Source: Acholeplasmataceae bacterium
GTDB taxonomy: Bacteria; Bacillota_I; Bacilli_A; Acholeplasmatales; Acholeplasmataceae
Assembly: GCA_016934175.1 (NCBI GenBank)
Contig: JAFGTI010000124.1
Span: forward strand, 1-8,497
Reading direction: 5' to 3'
Length of the DNA stretch: 8,497 nt
Shown: positions 1 to 6,380 of the stretch, piece after piece
How the letters are laid out: the number at the start of each line of letters is the position of its first letter
How positions within the stretch are numbered: position 1 is the first letter of the stretch
Translations under genes and position numbers: made by a program
Notes under the pieces: model-generated
What the model was told of the DNA's origin: nothing
Databases searched by the model: none
Seen by the model: the letters and a program-made list of their open reading frames with translations, nothing else

Positions 1-32
1 GGGGTTGTCGGGTTGTATTTTTTAACCGCCAT
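1..32 (-). CDS. rplB: 50S ribosomal protein L2, N-terminal start only (partial)
   Basis: Only the first ten codons are inside the window, and the gene continues past position 1. They read MAVKKYNPTT followed by the start of a Pro codon, the typical opening of bacterial L2, a 23S rRNA-binding protein near the peptidyl transferase centre. The ATG is at 32-30. A perfect AGGAGGT ribosome binding site (41-47 on the complementary strand) lies 8 nt upstream. The position after rplW fits the universal S10 operon order S10-L3-L4-L23-L2. The gene lies 29 nt after the rplW stop and is presumably cotranscribed from the rpsJ promoter. Confidence 0.9.
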   Translation of the reverse strand, partial: MAVKKYNPTT

Positions 33-61
33 TTGGTTAAACCTCCTCTAATCTTTCACTT

Positions 62-349
62 TTAAATTGTGAAGGCGTCAATCTTTTGACCTTCAGCTAA
101 TTTGACAATCGCTTTTTTATAAGCTGATTTGTATCCTTCATACTTACCCATTTTTTTGAACTTAGGAAGTACATTAACAGTGTTGACTGATAAAACTTTG
201 ACATTGAAGATCGTTTCAACAGCCTTTTTGATTTCAACTTTGTTTGCTTTTGGATCTACTTTGAAAGTATAACGATTTTGATCTTCGATAAGCTTAGTTG
301 ATTGTTCAGTAATGATTGGAGCTTTGAGAATATCATAGTACTTAGTCAT
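62..349 (-). CDS. rplW: 50S ribosomal protein L23
   Basis: This 95-residue protein has the normal bacterial L23 length. L23 binds domain III of 23S rRNA at the polypeptide exit tunnel, where trigger factor and SRP dock. Family signatures visible are the N-terminal APIITEQ block (residues 11-17, usually RPIITEKS), the VDPKANKVEIKKAVE segment in the middle (about 32-46), and the basic C-terminal loop KKMGKYEGYKSAYKKA (about 65-80), which corresponds to the rRNA-contacting GRYRGR-type loop. The ATG at 349 lies inside the end of rplD, an 8-nt overlap, so translation is probably coupled. The stop is TAA. Nothing is unusual about the gene. Confidence 0.97.
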   Translation of the reverse strand: MTKYYDILKAPIITEQSTKLIEDQNRYTFKVDPKANKVEIKKAVETIFNVKVLSVNTVNVLPKFKKMGKYEGYKSAYKKAIVKLAEGQKIDAFTI

Positions 350-971
350 TGCCCAATACCTCCTCTAATGCTGCAATTGCATCCTTAGTAACGACTAAGT
401 TTTTGCAATTAAGAATATCATAGACACTCACGTGATTTGATAATGAGAATGCAACGGTTGGAATGTTTCTTGCTGCAAGCATTTCATTATTTGAAAATTC
501 TGTTGCTACGATGAGTGTTTTTCCATTAATACCTAACTTAGTAAGCATTTCTTGGAATAATTTTGTTTTTGGCGCATCAATAGCGATACTTTCAACAATC
601 TTGAGTTGTCCGTTAGCTGCATGATATGATAATGCAGATCTTAAAGCTAATTGACGAACTTTTTGATTTAACTTGATTGCATAACTTCTTGGTGTAGGTC
701 CGAAAACAATTCCACCGTGACGCCATTGTGGTGAACGTGTAGAACCTTGACGAGCACGGCCTGTGCCCTTTTGACGCCATGGTTTTCTACCACCACCGGA
801 TACTTCACCACGATTTTTAACATCATGAGTACCCTGTCTCATTGCTGCTCTTTGTGCATTGACTACATCATATAACGCTTGTTGATGTGGTTCAATACCG
901 AAAACATAATCCGATAAGGTGAGTTCAGCAACCGCTTGACCTGTTTGATTTAATACATTTAGTTTTGGCAT
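342..971 (-). CDS. rplD: 50S ribosomal protein L4
   Basis: This 209-residue protein matches the usual length of L4, an early-assembly 23S rRNA protein whose extended loop lines the exit tunnel. The loop is plain to see: GGGRKPWRQKGTGRARQG at residues 59-76, followed by GGIVFGPTPR at 86-95, both hallmark L4 motifs. The ATG at 971 has a strong AGGAGG site just upstream. The gene starts 11 nt after the rplC stop and overlaps the start of rplW by 8 nt. In enterobacteria L4 also represses its own operon. Whether it acts on the leader upstream of rpsJ here cannot be told from the sequence. Confidence 0.97.
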   Translation of the reverse strand: MPKLNVLNQTGQAVAELTLSDYVFGIEPHQQALYDVVNAQRAAMRQGTHDVKNRGEVSGGGRKPWRQKGTGRARQGSTRSPQWRHGGIVFGPTPRSYAIKLNQKVRQLALRSALSYHAANGQLKIVESIAIDAPKTKLFQEMLTKLGINGKTLIVATEFSNNEMLAARNIPTVAFSLSNHVSVYDILNCKNLVVTKDAIAALEEVLGND

Positions 972-982
972 GATGACCCTCC

Positions 983-1621
983 TTACTTAGTGCTCTTGAT
1001 CGCTGTTTTAACAATAACAAGACCTTTATTTGGTCCTGGAACGCTACCGCTGATCAGGAGTAATTGATTTTCAACATCGACACCGGCAATTTTCAAGTTC
1101 TGAATTGTAACTTGTTCATGTCCAGTATGTCCTGGTAAATTCTTACCTTTTAACTTACCTTTGATAGGTCCCATTGAACCTGGGCCACGATGGTATCTAG
1201 AACCGTGAGTCATTGGACCACGATGCTGTCCGTGTCTTGCAATCGAACCTAAGAAACCCTTACCTTTAGAAGTTCCAGTGACATCGACAACTTCACCAAC
1301 TTGAAATAAATCTGTCTTAACAAAATCTCCGACCGTCAAATCAACTAATTCATTCTGCACTTCTTCAAAGCGAATTTCTCTAATGAAGCGCTTAGGTGCT
1401 GTATTAGCTTTTTTCACGTGCCCTTGTTCGGGTTTGTTACTTAAATTTTCCCGTTTCGTTTCAAAACCGACTTGTGTAGCAACATATCCATCAGTCTCAA
1501 CTGTTTTTTGTTGCAATACAACATTATCGGCCACATCAACGACGGTAACTGGAATGAGAACGCCATTTTCATCGAAAATTTGGGTCATTCCTAGTTTTCT
1601 ACCTAAGATTCCTTTGGCCAT
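983..1621 (-). CDS. rplC: 50S ribosomal protein L3
   Basis: This 212-residue protein is the normal size for L3, which nucleates 50S assembly and reaches to the peptidyl transferase centre. Signatures are the N-terminal KGILGRKLGMTQIF (residues 3-16), the central VDVTGTSKGKGF (112-123) and the HGSRYHRGPGSMG loop (139-151). Compared with Bacillus L3 as I recall it, the stretch after PGSMG is a few residues shorter; there GPIKGKLKGK leads directly into the NLPGHTG block. I would treat that as lineage variation. The ATG at 1621 has a GAGGTT site upstream. The gene starts 25 nt after the rpsJ stop and ends 11 nt before rplD. Confidence 0.97.
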   Translation of the reverse strand: MAKGILGRKLGMTQIFDENGVLIPVTVVDVADNVVLQQKTVETDGYVATQVGFETKRENLSNKPEQGHVKKANTAPKRFIREIRFEEVQNELVDLTVGDFVKTDLFQVGEVVDVTGTSKGKGFLGSIARHGQHRGPMTHGSRYHRGPGSMGPIKGKLKGKNLPGHTGHEQVTIQNLKIAGVDVENQLLLISGSVPGPNKGLVIVKTAIKSTK

Positions 1622-1646
1622 AATTTAACCTCTTTCTTTTTGTGTT

Positions 1647-1955
1647 TTATTTTTTAAGTACGATATCAATACCTGATGGTAGGTCGATATCCATTAATGC
1701 GCTAATCGTTTTTGGATTTGGATCTACGATTTGAATTAATCTCTTGTGCGTTCTGCGTTCAAATTGTTCACGTGAATCTTTATTGACGTGTGGTGAACGT
1801 AAAATTGTGAAGATTTCTTTTTCAGTTGGTAGTGGAATTGGACCTTGAACGGTTGCTCCAGTTCTAAGTGCACTCTCAACAATCTTCTTCGCAGCTTGAT
1901 CAATCAATCTGTGATCGTAAGCCTTTAAACGAATTTTAATTACATCTTTTGCCAT
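1647..1955 (-). CDS. rpsJ: 30S ribosomal protein S10
   Basis: I place the start at the ATG at 1955, giving 102 residues beginning MAKDVIKIRLKAYDHR, the standard length and opening of S10. The reading frame stays open upstream to 2024, but that stretch is the mRNA leader and its ATG has no good ribosome binding site. The chosen ATG has AAGGAGC about 8 nt ahead. Family blocks visible are IRLKAYDHRLID, GPIPLPTEKEIFTILRSPH and the KDSREQFERRTHKR segment. S10 sits in the 30S head and, as NusE, also joins transcription antitermination complexes with NusB. It is the first gene of the ribosomal operon here, and the stop is TAA. Confidence 0.97.
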   Translation of the reverse strand: MAKDVIKIRLKAYDHRLIDQAAKKIVESALRTGATVQGPIPLPTEKEIFTILRSPHVNKDSREQFERRTHKRLIQIVDPNPKTISALMDIDLPSGIDIVLKK

Positions 1956-2083
1956 TTTATTAAGCTCCTTTCGCCTATAATCTTGTATAGACTTGCTCCA
2001 TGAGAAAACCTGACATGTAGACAACGGCTATCCGTGTGTCAGCAACCTCCCATTTCACAGCCTCTTCGCGTTTACACACGAGC
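1956..2083 (-). promoter_or_regulatory. Structured 5' leader of the S10 operon
   Basis: About 128 nt separate the predicted transcription start (near 2083) from the rpsJ ATG. The RNA can pair a perfect 7-bp long-range helix, CGTGTGT (2080-2074) with ACACACG (2039-2033), enclosing a purine-rich segment with CGCGAAGAGG and GGGAGGTTGC. The 3' arm of that helix also belongs to a local hairpin. There GACA (2040-2037) pairs with TGTC (2023-2020) and ACGG (2035-2032) with CCGT (2027-2024), with one bulged C and an AUAG loop. The two folds exclude each other. From memory, the GAAGAGG/GGGAGGTTGCTGACACA stretch recurs before rpsJ in many low-GC Gram-positives, which suggests a conserved cis-regulatory RNA. 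Confidence 0.6.
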
Positions 2084-2089
2084 GTTACT

Positions 2090-2118
2090 ATTATATAAGA
2101 AAAACCAAGTGATTGCAA
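2090..2118 (-). promoter_or_regulatory. Promoter of the S10 operon
   Basis: On the minus strand TTGCAA (2118-2113) and a perfect TATAAT (2095-2090) are separated by exactly 17 bp, a near-consensus vegetative promoter. It predicts transcription start around 2083, about 128 nt ahead of rpsJ. The -35 box and spacer coincide with the 3' arm and U-run of the upstream gene's terminator. Confidence 0.75.
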
Positions 2119-2140
2119 CCCCTATGTGCAATTTCCTTGG
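2100..2140 (-). terminator. Terminator after the Enzyme I-like gene
   Basis: On the minus strand CCAAG (2140-2136) pairs with CTTGG (2109-2105) and ATTGCA (2132-2127) with TGCAAT (2117-2112). A small internal loop separates the two helices and the apical loop is 9 nt. TTTTTC follows at 2104-2099. The hairpin begins 10 nt after the TAA stop at 2150, as expected for a Rho-independent terminator of the sugar kinase/Enzyme I-like operon. Confidence 0.7.
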
Positions 2141-2149
2141 CTTTTTTGT

Positions 2150-3967
2150 TTATTCTTCATCGTTTGTATTATTATCTTTGTCGTTATCTTTATCTTTTTT
2201 TGCTTTGTTCTTCTTTTGCAATTCTTTAACCTTATCATACAGTCCCTTAGGTTTTTTATAGTTAATAGGATCCTTAATTCTAGCTTCTATATCTCTATAG
2301 AATAACACCCTGTCACGATCCCTTTCATATACACCTTCAAATTTACCTTTTCTGGCTAGTTTCTCATTGATTACATCAATCATAAAACCAGGAGAATATA
2401 CTGAAACTATAAAGCTGGGATGATCGATATTTATATAACGTTTGAATATCGATTCTTCTTGTAGATGAAAGCCAATAATGCTTACTGTAGCATCATAATG
2501 AGGATAAACTCTAGCAGCTAATTTTAAATACTGTATATCTGCATGAACAAAACACCCACTGATTTTTTTGTAGTCCAAATGCGTTTTACCTAATGAGTAT
2601 TCTGGATAATATTCACTCGCTAGACTATCAAGATTGACATAAAAATGATTGTCCCCACTGAGTTCTTCTATTTCGTACATCGAACGGTGGTTTCCAAACT
2701 CGTAAATCATTTCAGCATAACCCTTATACCGATGACTATCTAACATGCCTTGAAGATGAATCATCCACGAATAACACTCATCTTTAATTTTAAAGTCTGG
2801 TATAGCAATGGTCAACTTTTTTTTCTTATCAGGCGTGAATACAACTGAAATAGCTTTAAAAAGAGGTTCATAGATATCAGGGTACTCAGCAAGCAATGTA
2901 TCAGCGTTTGCATCATGTGGGATATAAGGAACCGATACTCGTGAGTTAAAAGATGGTATTCTGATAACAATGTGATTACCTTTGTATATTTTAACAATAT
3001 GCTCCAAACGTTCACACCATTCTTCTGACGTCAACGTAGTTCCTTTGGCTATTATCTGAGGTGTTGTATCATAGAGCAAAGTTTCTGAAAACAATGGATG
3101 TTTATTTGCGAGTTTTGCATCTCTGTAATTTGAGATTCTCGCAATAAAAGCATATTTATCATAAGGCTGAGTTTCTTTTTTATAACCGCCTATTAATTGT
3201 TTTTTTAATGAATCTTTGTATTCTTTAATGAGTTTCTGATCCGGATTTAAAAACACTTCTTGTTTTTCAACATTAATAAGAGCTAATTCCTGATCAGGCC
3301 ATGTGTCTTGAGACAAAACAATTGGATATTGATAGTGAGTTGCCATGTATGTAAATGCATCATCATAGTTACTCTTTCTAAATATAATCCCCTTAAGATG
3401 AACACTTGGCTTATAAAATATTTCTGGAATGAAGTGGTCAATAACCATAATGAAGTCGTCTTTAATATGCCTCTTCATTCTTTCTAGCAAAACTCTTTGA
3501 ACATTTGAACGCATTCTATCACTTAGCTGTTTAGTATGTTCAACAATATATTCATAGACATTTTTCCCATATCTTCTTTTTAATTCTAGCTCGTTTTTCT
3601 TCATTGAGACTTTAAGAGCCAATTGATAACTCTCTATGATTGGGATATCCTTCTCAAATATATTTTTCACAATAACTTCTTGAGACTCTTCTGAATCAAA
3701 AATGTTGTCTATGATTTGTATAGGTGTGTAAACAAGGTATGGATAGTGAATTCTATCTCGTTCGTGAATTCTATAAATATCTTCTCTAATTAAATCATCA
3801 ATCTTTTGTTTAATCTTTTGTTTATCGTTGGAGCATAATGAATTAAAAAATGTTTCTTCATTGTAATTAATTACATATCCCATAGCCCATTTTTGAGTAA
3901 TGAGCTCCCCAAAAAAATTACCTGTTTTAGGCAGTTCTACACGTGAATTGATCCCGTTGTTGCTCAT
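2150..3967 (-). CDS. Enzyme I (PtsI)-like protein lacking catalytic residues, probable pseudoenzyme
   Basis: This 605-residue protein appears colinear with PTS Enzyme I (about 575 residues), which passes phosphate from PEP to HPr. Residues 30-170 are helical and charged like the HPr-binding domain. Residues 193-250 match the phospho-His domain, ending in a typical FLNPDQKLIKEYK. Residues 270-535 follow the PEP-binding barrel. The active site is gone: Ala204 stands where the phospho-His belongs, Asp300 replaces the LYRTEF arginine, Asp447-Ser448 replace the Asn-Asp pair of GTND, and Ile498 replaces the Cys of CGE. Arg336 may survive. The last 25 or so residues form a Lys/Asp/Asn tail. AAGGA precedes the ATG at 3967, which is 30 nt after the sugar kinase stop. 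The alignment is by eye from memory. A conserved open frame argues against a pseudogene. A divergent PEP-utilising enzyme is the alternative. Confidence 0.65.
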   Translation of the reverse strand: MSNNGINSRVELPKTGNFFGELITQKWAMGYVINYNEETFFNSLCSNDKQKIKQKIDDLIREDIYRIHERDRIHYPYLVYTPIQIIDNIFDSEESQEVIVKNIFEKDIPIIESYQLALKVSMKKNELELKRRYGKNVYEYIVEHTKQLSDRMRSNVQRVLLERMKRHIKDDFIMVIDHFIPEIFYKPSVHLKGIIFRKSNYDDAFTYMATHYQYPIVLSQDTWPDQELALINVEKQEVFLNPDQKLIKEYKDSLKKQLIGGYKKETQPYDKYAFIARISNYRDAKLANKHPLFSETLLYDTTPQIIAKGTTLTSEEWCERLEHIVKIYKGNHIVIRIPSFNSRVSVPYIPHDANADTLLAEYPDIYEPLFKAISVVFTPDKKKKLTIAIPDFKIKDECYSWMIHLQGMLDSHRYKGYAEMIYEFGNHRSMYEIEELSGDNHFYVNLDSLASEYYPEYSLGKTHLDYKKISGCFVHADIQYLKLAARVYPHYDATVSIIGFHLQEESIFKRYINIDHPSFIVSVYSPGFMIDVINEKLARKGKFEGVYERDRDRVLFYRDIEARIKDPINYKKPKGLYDKVKELQKKNKAKKDKDNDKDNNTNDEE

Positions 3968-3997
3968 TTGATGTCCTTTTCAACTTTTGTTATATTT

Positions 3998-4924
3998 TTA
4001 TTGTAAAGTATACCTAGCAGCACCGATTATACCGGCGTCATTTCCTGTTTTGGCAAGAACAAAAGGAATATCTATTGTCCCAAATCTTGCATAATGTTTA
4101 AAGTACTTCTCAATATTTTTTATTAATATCTCTCCAGCTCTAGCGACACCACCTCCTATAATAATAATGTCTGGATCTAAACTAACTGCTAATATACTTG
4201 TACTTAAAGCAATATATTTAGCTACACGATTCAATACCAACTGACCAATGATATCATCATTTTGTGCAGCATCAAAAACACTTTTTACAGTAAGATTTGA
4301 AAAATCAATATTAGAACTATATTTATGTGATAGCTCTGTAGCATAATTTAAAATAGCTTTTGTTCCACAAACTTGTTCTAAACAGCCTGTTTTACCGCAG
4401 CCACATATATCTGTTCCTTCAAACACTTGCATATGACCGATTTCACCACCAGAACCAGTACGTCCTTCAACAATTTGACCGTTGACAATAATTCCTCCGC
4501 CAACACCAGTTCCTAATGTATAAAAGATGGCATTTTGAAAAGGTGTATCCAGTGAATAATTTTCACCGTATGCAGCAATATTCGCATCATTTGAAACAAC
4601 CACTTTAATGTGATCGGGTAAAAAACTTTTTGCTTTTCGAACGACATCTATTTTTGACCAGCTTAAATTAGGGCAAGTTTCAACATAACCATCTTTAACT
4701 GGGCAAGGAATGGCAAACCCTACGCCATGTATGTCATTATAAGAAAAACCATGTTTATGCATCATATTTTCTATTTTTTTACTGATTTCATCAAAAATCG
4801 AGTACATTTGGTGCTCTCTTGGTGTAGATATTTCCACTTTTTCTACTAATTTAAAATCATATATTTCAAATAGTCCTATTTTTATATTAGTTCCACCTAT
4901 ATCTATACCAAAGGTATATATCAT
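3998..4924 (-). CDS. ROK family sugar kinase, probably glucokinase
   Basis: This 308-residue protein has the normal size for ROK kinases, which phosphorylate glucose or related hexoses with ATP in the cytoplasm. The phosphate-binding loop GIDIGGTN is at residues 6-13, the catalytic Asp113 lies in NDANIAAYGE (112-121), and LGTGVGGG is at 137-144. Sugar/zinc motifs are EIGH (161-164) and CGCGKTGCLE (174-183), with His164, Cys174, Cys176 and Cys181 as likely zinc ligands. IIIIGGGV (254-261) is the second ATP-site block. There is no N-terminal DNA-binding domain, so this is an enzyme rather than a ROK repressor. GAGGTG precedes the ATG. It is first in a two-gene operon with the Enzyme I-like gene. 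The exact sugar is inferred; fructokinase or N-acetylmannosamine kinase cannot be excluded. Confidence 0.9.
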   Translation of the reverse strand: MIYTFGIDIGGTNIKIGLFEIYDFKLVEKVEISTPREHQMYSIFDEISKKIENMMHKHGFSYNDIHGVGFAIPCPVKDGYVETCPNLSWSKIDVVRKAKSFLPDHIKVVVSNDANIAAYGENYSLDTPFQNAIFYTLGTGVGGGIIVNGQIVEGRTGSGGEIGHMQVFEGTDICGCGKTGCLEQVCGTKAILNYATELSHKYSSNIDFSNLTVKSVFDAAQNDDIIGQLVLNRVAKYIALSTSILAVSLDPDIIIIGGGVARAGEILIKNIEKYFKHYARFGTIDIPFVLAKTGNDAGIIGAARYTLQ

Positions 4925-4960
4925 CTAAAACACCTCTATCCTTCCATATTATACACATTA

Positions 4961-4989
4961 TATATAGAAAAGAAAAGACTAATTTGCAA
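4961..4989 (-). promoter_or_regulatory. Promoter of the ROK kinase/Enzyme I-like operon
   Basis: TTGCAA (4989-4984), a 17-bp spacer and TATATA (4966-4961) form a plausible vegetative promoter on the minus strand. A second -10-like TATAAT lies at 4953-4948 without a good -35. The -35 is centred in a perfect 12-bp palindrome AATTTGCAAATT (4981-4992), which could also be an operator. Confidence 0.5.
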
Positions 4990-4996
4990 ATTAATT

Positions 4997-5021
4997 AAAA
5001 AAAAGGCAAATATATTTTGCC
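4997..5021 (-). terminator. Terminator after the FabT-like regulator
   Basis: On the minus strand GGCAAA (5021-5016) and TTTGCC (5010-5005) form a perfect 6-bp stem with a 5-nt loop, followed by eight Ts (5004-4997). It lies 16 nt after the TGA stop of the MarR gene. Reading TGA as Trp would run translation into this hairpin, which supports the standard code. Confidence 0.9.
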
Positions 5022-5036
5022 TTCTGTTTTATGAAA

Positions 5037-5474
5037 TCAATATCTTTGCTTGAAATACTGACTAATATTTTCAAGTGATTTTAGAAGCACTTCATCTTTT
5101 TCGAGTTCTAAATCTTTAAAGATTGAATCAATCATCTCATCGTGAAACTCATCATGTACCTTAAGAACCTTAATCGCATTGTCAGTTAGAGCAAGATATA
5201 CTTTTCTTCGATCAGATTCATCACGTTCTCTTGTAAGATATCCTTTTCTCACCAAAACATTAACAGAGGTCGTTAGTGTACCTAAAGTTACCCTAAGTTT
5301 GTGTGCTACATTCCCCATGGTTGGTGTCTCAACGTTTCTTACTGCTTCTAATACATGTACTTCAGTCATTGATAATCTAACACCTTTTTGTTTTAGAACA
5401 TCAGCTTCAATACTTAAAATATGATTGAAAACATCTACTAAAAGTTCATTAATAACTGTTTTAGGTGAAACCAT
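5037..5474 (-). CDS. fabT: MarR-family repressor, FabT-like fatty-acid regulator
   Basis: This 145-residue winged-helix protein has the MarR length. Residues 63-78 (TLGTLTTSVNVLVRKG) are the recognition helix, followed by the wing with the DESDRRKVYL signature (85-94). N- and C-terminal helices would form the dimer. The TLGT(L/V)TTS(V/L)N-L-RKGY block is, from memory, very close to streptococcal FabT. FabT represses fatty-acid synthesis genes with long-chain acyl-ACP as corepressor. The neighbour supports this: it is 18 nt downstream of a DegV/FakB-type fatty-acid-binding protein in the same operon. GAGGTGG precedes the ATG at 5474. A palindrome of FabT type overlaps the operon promoter, suggesting autoregulation. 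The stop is TGA. A MarR regulator of other specificity is the alternative. Confidence 0.8.
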   Translation of the reverse strand: MVSPKTVINELLVDVFNHILSIEADVLKQKGVRLSMTEVHVLEAVRNVETPTMGNVAHKLRVTLGTLTTSVNVLVRKGYLTRERDESDRRKVYLALTDNAIKVLKVHDEFHDEMIDSIFKDLELEKDEVLLKSLENISQYFKQRY

Positions 5475-5492
5475 CTAAAAACCACCTCTCTC

Positions 5493-6344
5493 TTATAAAA
5501 CGATATACCCAACACCGAGTGTTCCTGGACCCGCATGTGCACCAACTACAGGAGTTAGCGGCACCAATTCTACAGTTATATCTGGACGAATTGTTTGAAT
5601 TTGATTCTTTAACTCTTCTGCTTTTCCAAGGTTATTCGTATACGCGATAAACATGACAACATTCTTTCCATCCACATCATGTTTAATAACCTCCAACAGT
5701 CTTTGTTGAGCTTTAGCTGTTGTTCTTATTTTTTCAAAAGGAACTAAACTACCATCTCTTTGAATATGTAATAATGGTTTAATTTTTAATAATGTACCTA
5801 AAAAACCACTCGCTGCGGATAAACGACCATTTTTCACAAGGAACTTCAACGTGTCAACTAAGACATAGATATATATATTATCCCTTATTTTCTCTAATTT
5901 ATCAATGATGTCTCTAGTTTTATAACCTTTTTTAATCATTTTGATAGCTTCGATGACTAAAAATGCTTCTCCATATGAAACGCTTCTAGAATCGATGACG
6001 TAAACATTAATGCCAGGAACCATATCTTTAGCTAAAACTGCACCTTGATATGTTCCGCTCAATTTTGAAGATATAACAACTGCGATAACATCTGTATAAC
6101 CTTCTTCTTTTAATTCTTCATATACACTTGCTATTCTTCCGGTTGAAGTTTGTGAGGTTGACACATCAATATCAGGATTAGCTTGAATAATATCATAAAA
6201 TTCTTTGGCTTGAATATCAACATAATCTTCATACTCTTTTCCATCTAAATTTAATGTTGATCTTATCATTTTTACTGGATAATCTAACTTCAAGTAGTCG
6301 ACGCCAGAATTACCACAAACTACTAAACCAATTTTTTCACTCAT
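5493..6344 (-). CDS. DegV family (FakB-type) fatty-acid-binding protein
   Basis: I place the start at the ATG at 6344 (MSEKIGLVV), which has AAGGAG 9 nt ahead. The frame is open to a TTG at 6362, but that codon overlaps the ribosome binding site region. The 283-residue protein has the usual DegV length. Motifs are VSTSQTSTG (61-69), ISSKLSGTYQ (91-100), IDSRSVSYGEA (117-127), a KNGRLS-type lid segment with LGTLLKIKPLL (171-192) and GAHAGPGTLG (268-277, His270). In characterised members FakB binds a fatty acid in a deep pocket and presents it to the kinase FakA, which makes acyl-phosphate for phospholipid synthesis. No FakA gene lies in the window. The FabT-like repressor follows 18 nt downstream. 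Confidence 0.92.
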   Translation of the reverse strand: MSEKIGLVVCGNSGVDYLKLDYPVKMIRSTLNLDGKEYEDYVDIQAKEFYDIIQANPDIDVSTSQTSTGRIASVYEELKEEGYTDVIAVVISSKLSGTYQGAVLAKDMVPGINVYVIDSRSVSYGEAFLVIEAIKMIKKGYKTRDIIDKLEKIRDNIYIYVLVDTLKFLVKNGRLSAASGFLGTLLKIKPLLHIQRDGSLVPFEKIRTTAKAQQRLLEVIKHDVDGKNVVMFIAYTNNLGKAEELKNQIQTIRPDITVELVPLTPVVGAHAGPGTLGVGYIVL

Positions 6345-6365
6345 ATTTATTTTCTCCTTCAAATT

Positions 6366-6380
6366 ATTTGAACATCAAAT
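6366..6380. promoter_or_regulatory. Probable FabT-like operator in the degV/fabT promoter
   Basis: ATTTGA-ACA-TCAAAT is a perfect 6-bp inverted repeat with a 3-bp centre, and flanking bases extend it with one mismatch. Its right half overlaps the predicted -10 (6379-6384), so an occupied site would block transcription. The shape resembles TTTGA-N3-TCAAA palindromes described for streptococcal FabT, recalled and not checked. Confidence 0.6.

Noticed and set aside
1383..1628. Plus-strand open frame inside rplC
   Set aside because: Fully contained in the well-supported L3 gene on the other strand, with no independent evidence of coding.
1956..2024. N-terminal extension of S10 by 23 residues
   Set aside because: The upstream ATG has no good ribosome binding site, the added sequence is unlike S10, and it lies in the structured leader. 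The ATG at 1955 has AAGGAGC and gives the standard 102 residues.
2034..2261. Plus-strand open frame with a serine/leucine-rich translation
   Set aside because: It lies over the S10 leader, promoter, terminator and the Lys/Asp tail of the minus-strand gene. Its composition is simply the complement of that tail.
2150..3967. The Enzyme I-like gene as a decaying pseudogene
   Set aside because: The 605-codon frame has no stop or frameshift, a good ribosome binding site and an adjacent terminator. Loss is concentrated at catalytic positions while the fold pattern remains, which fits a retained pseudoenzyme better.
6345..6362. Upstream TTG start for the DegV-family protein
   Set aside because: The six extra codons overlay the AAGGAG ribosome binding site that serves the ATG at 6344, and family members start close to that ATG.
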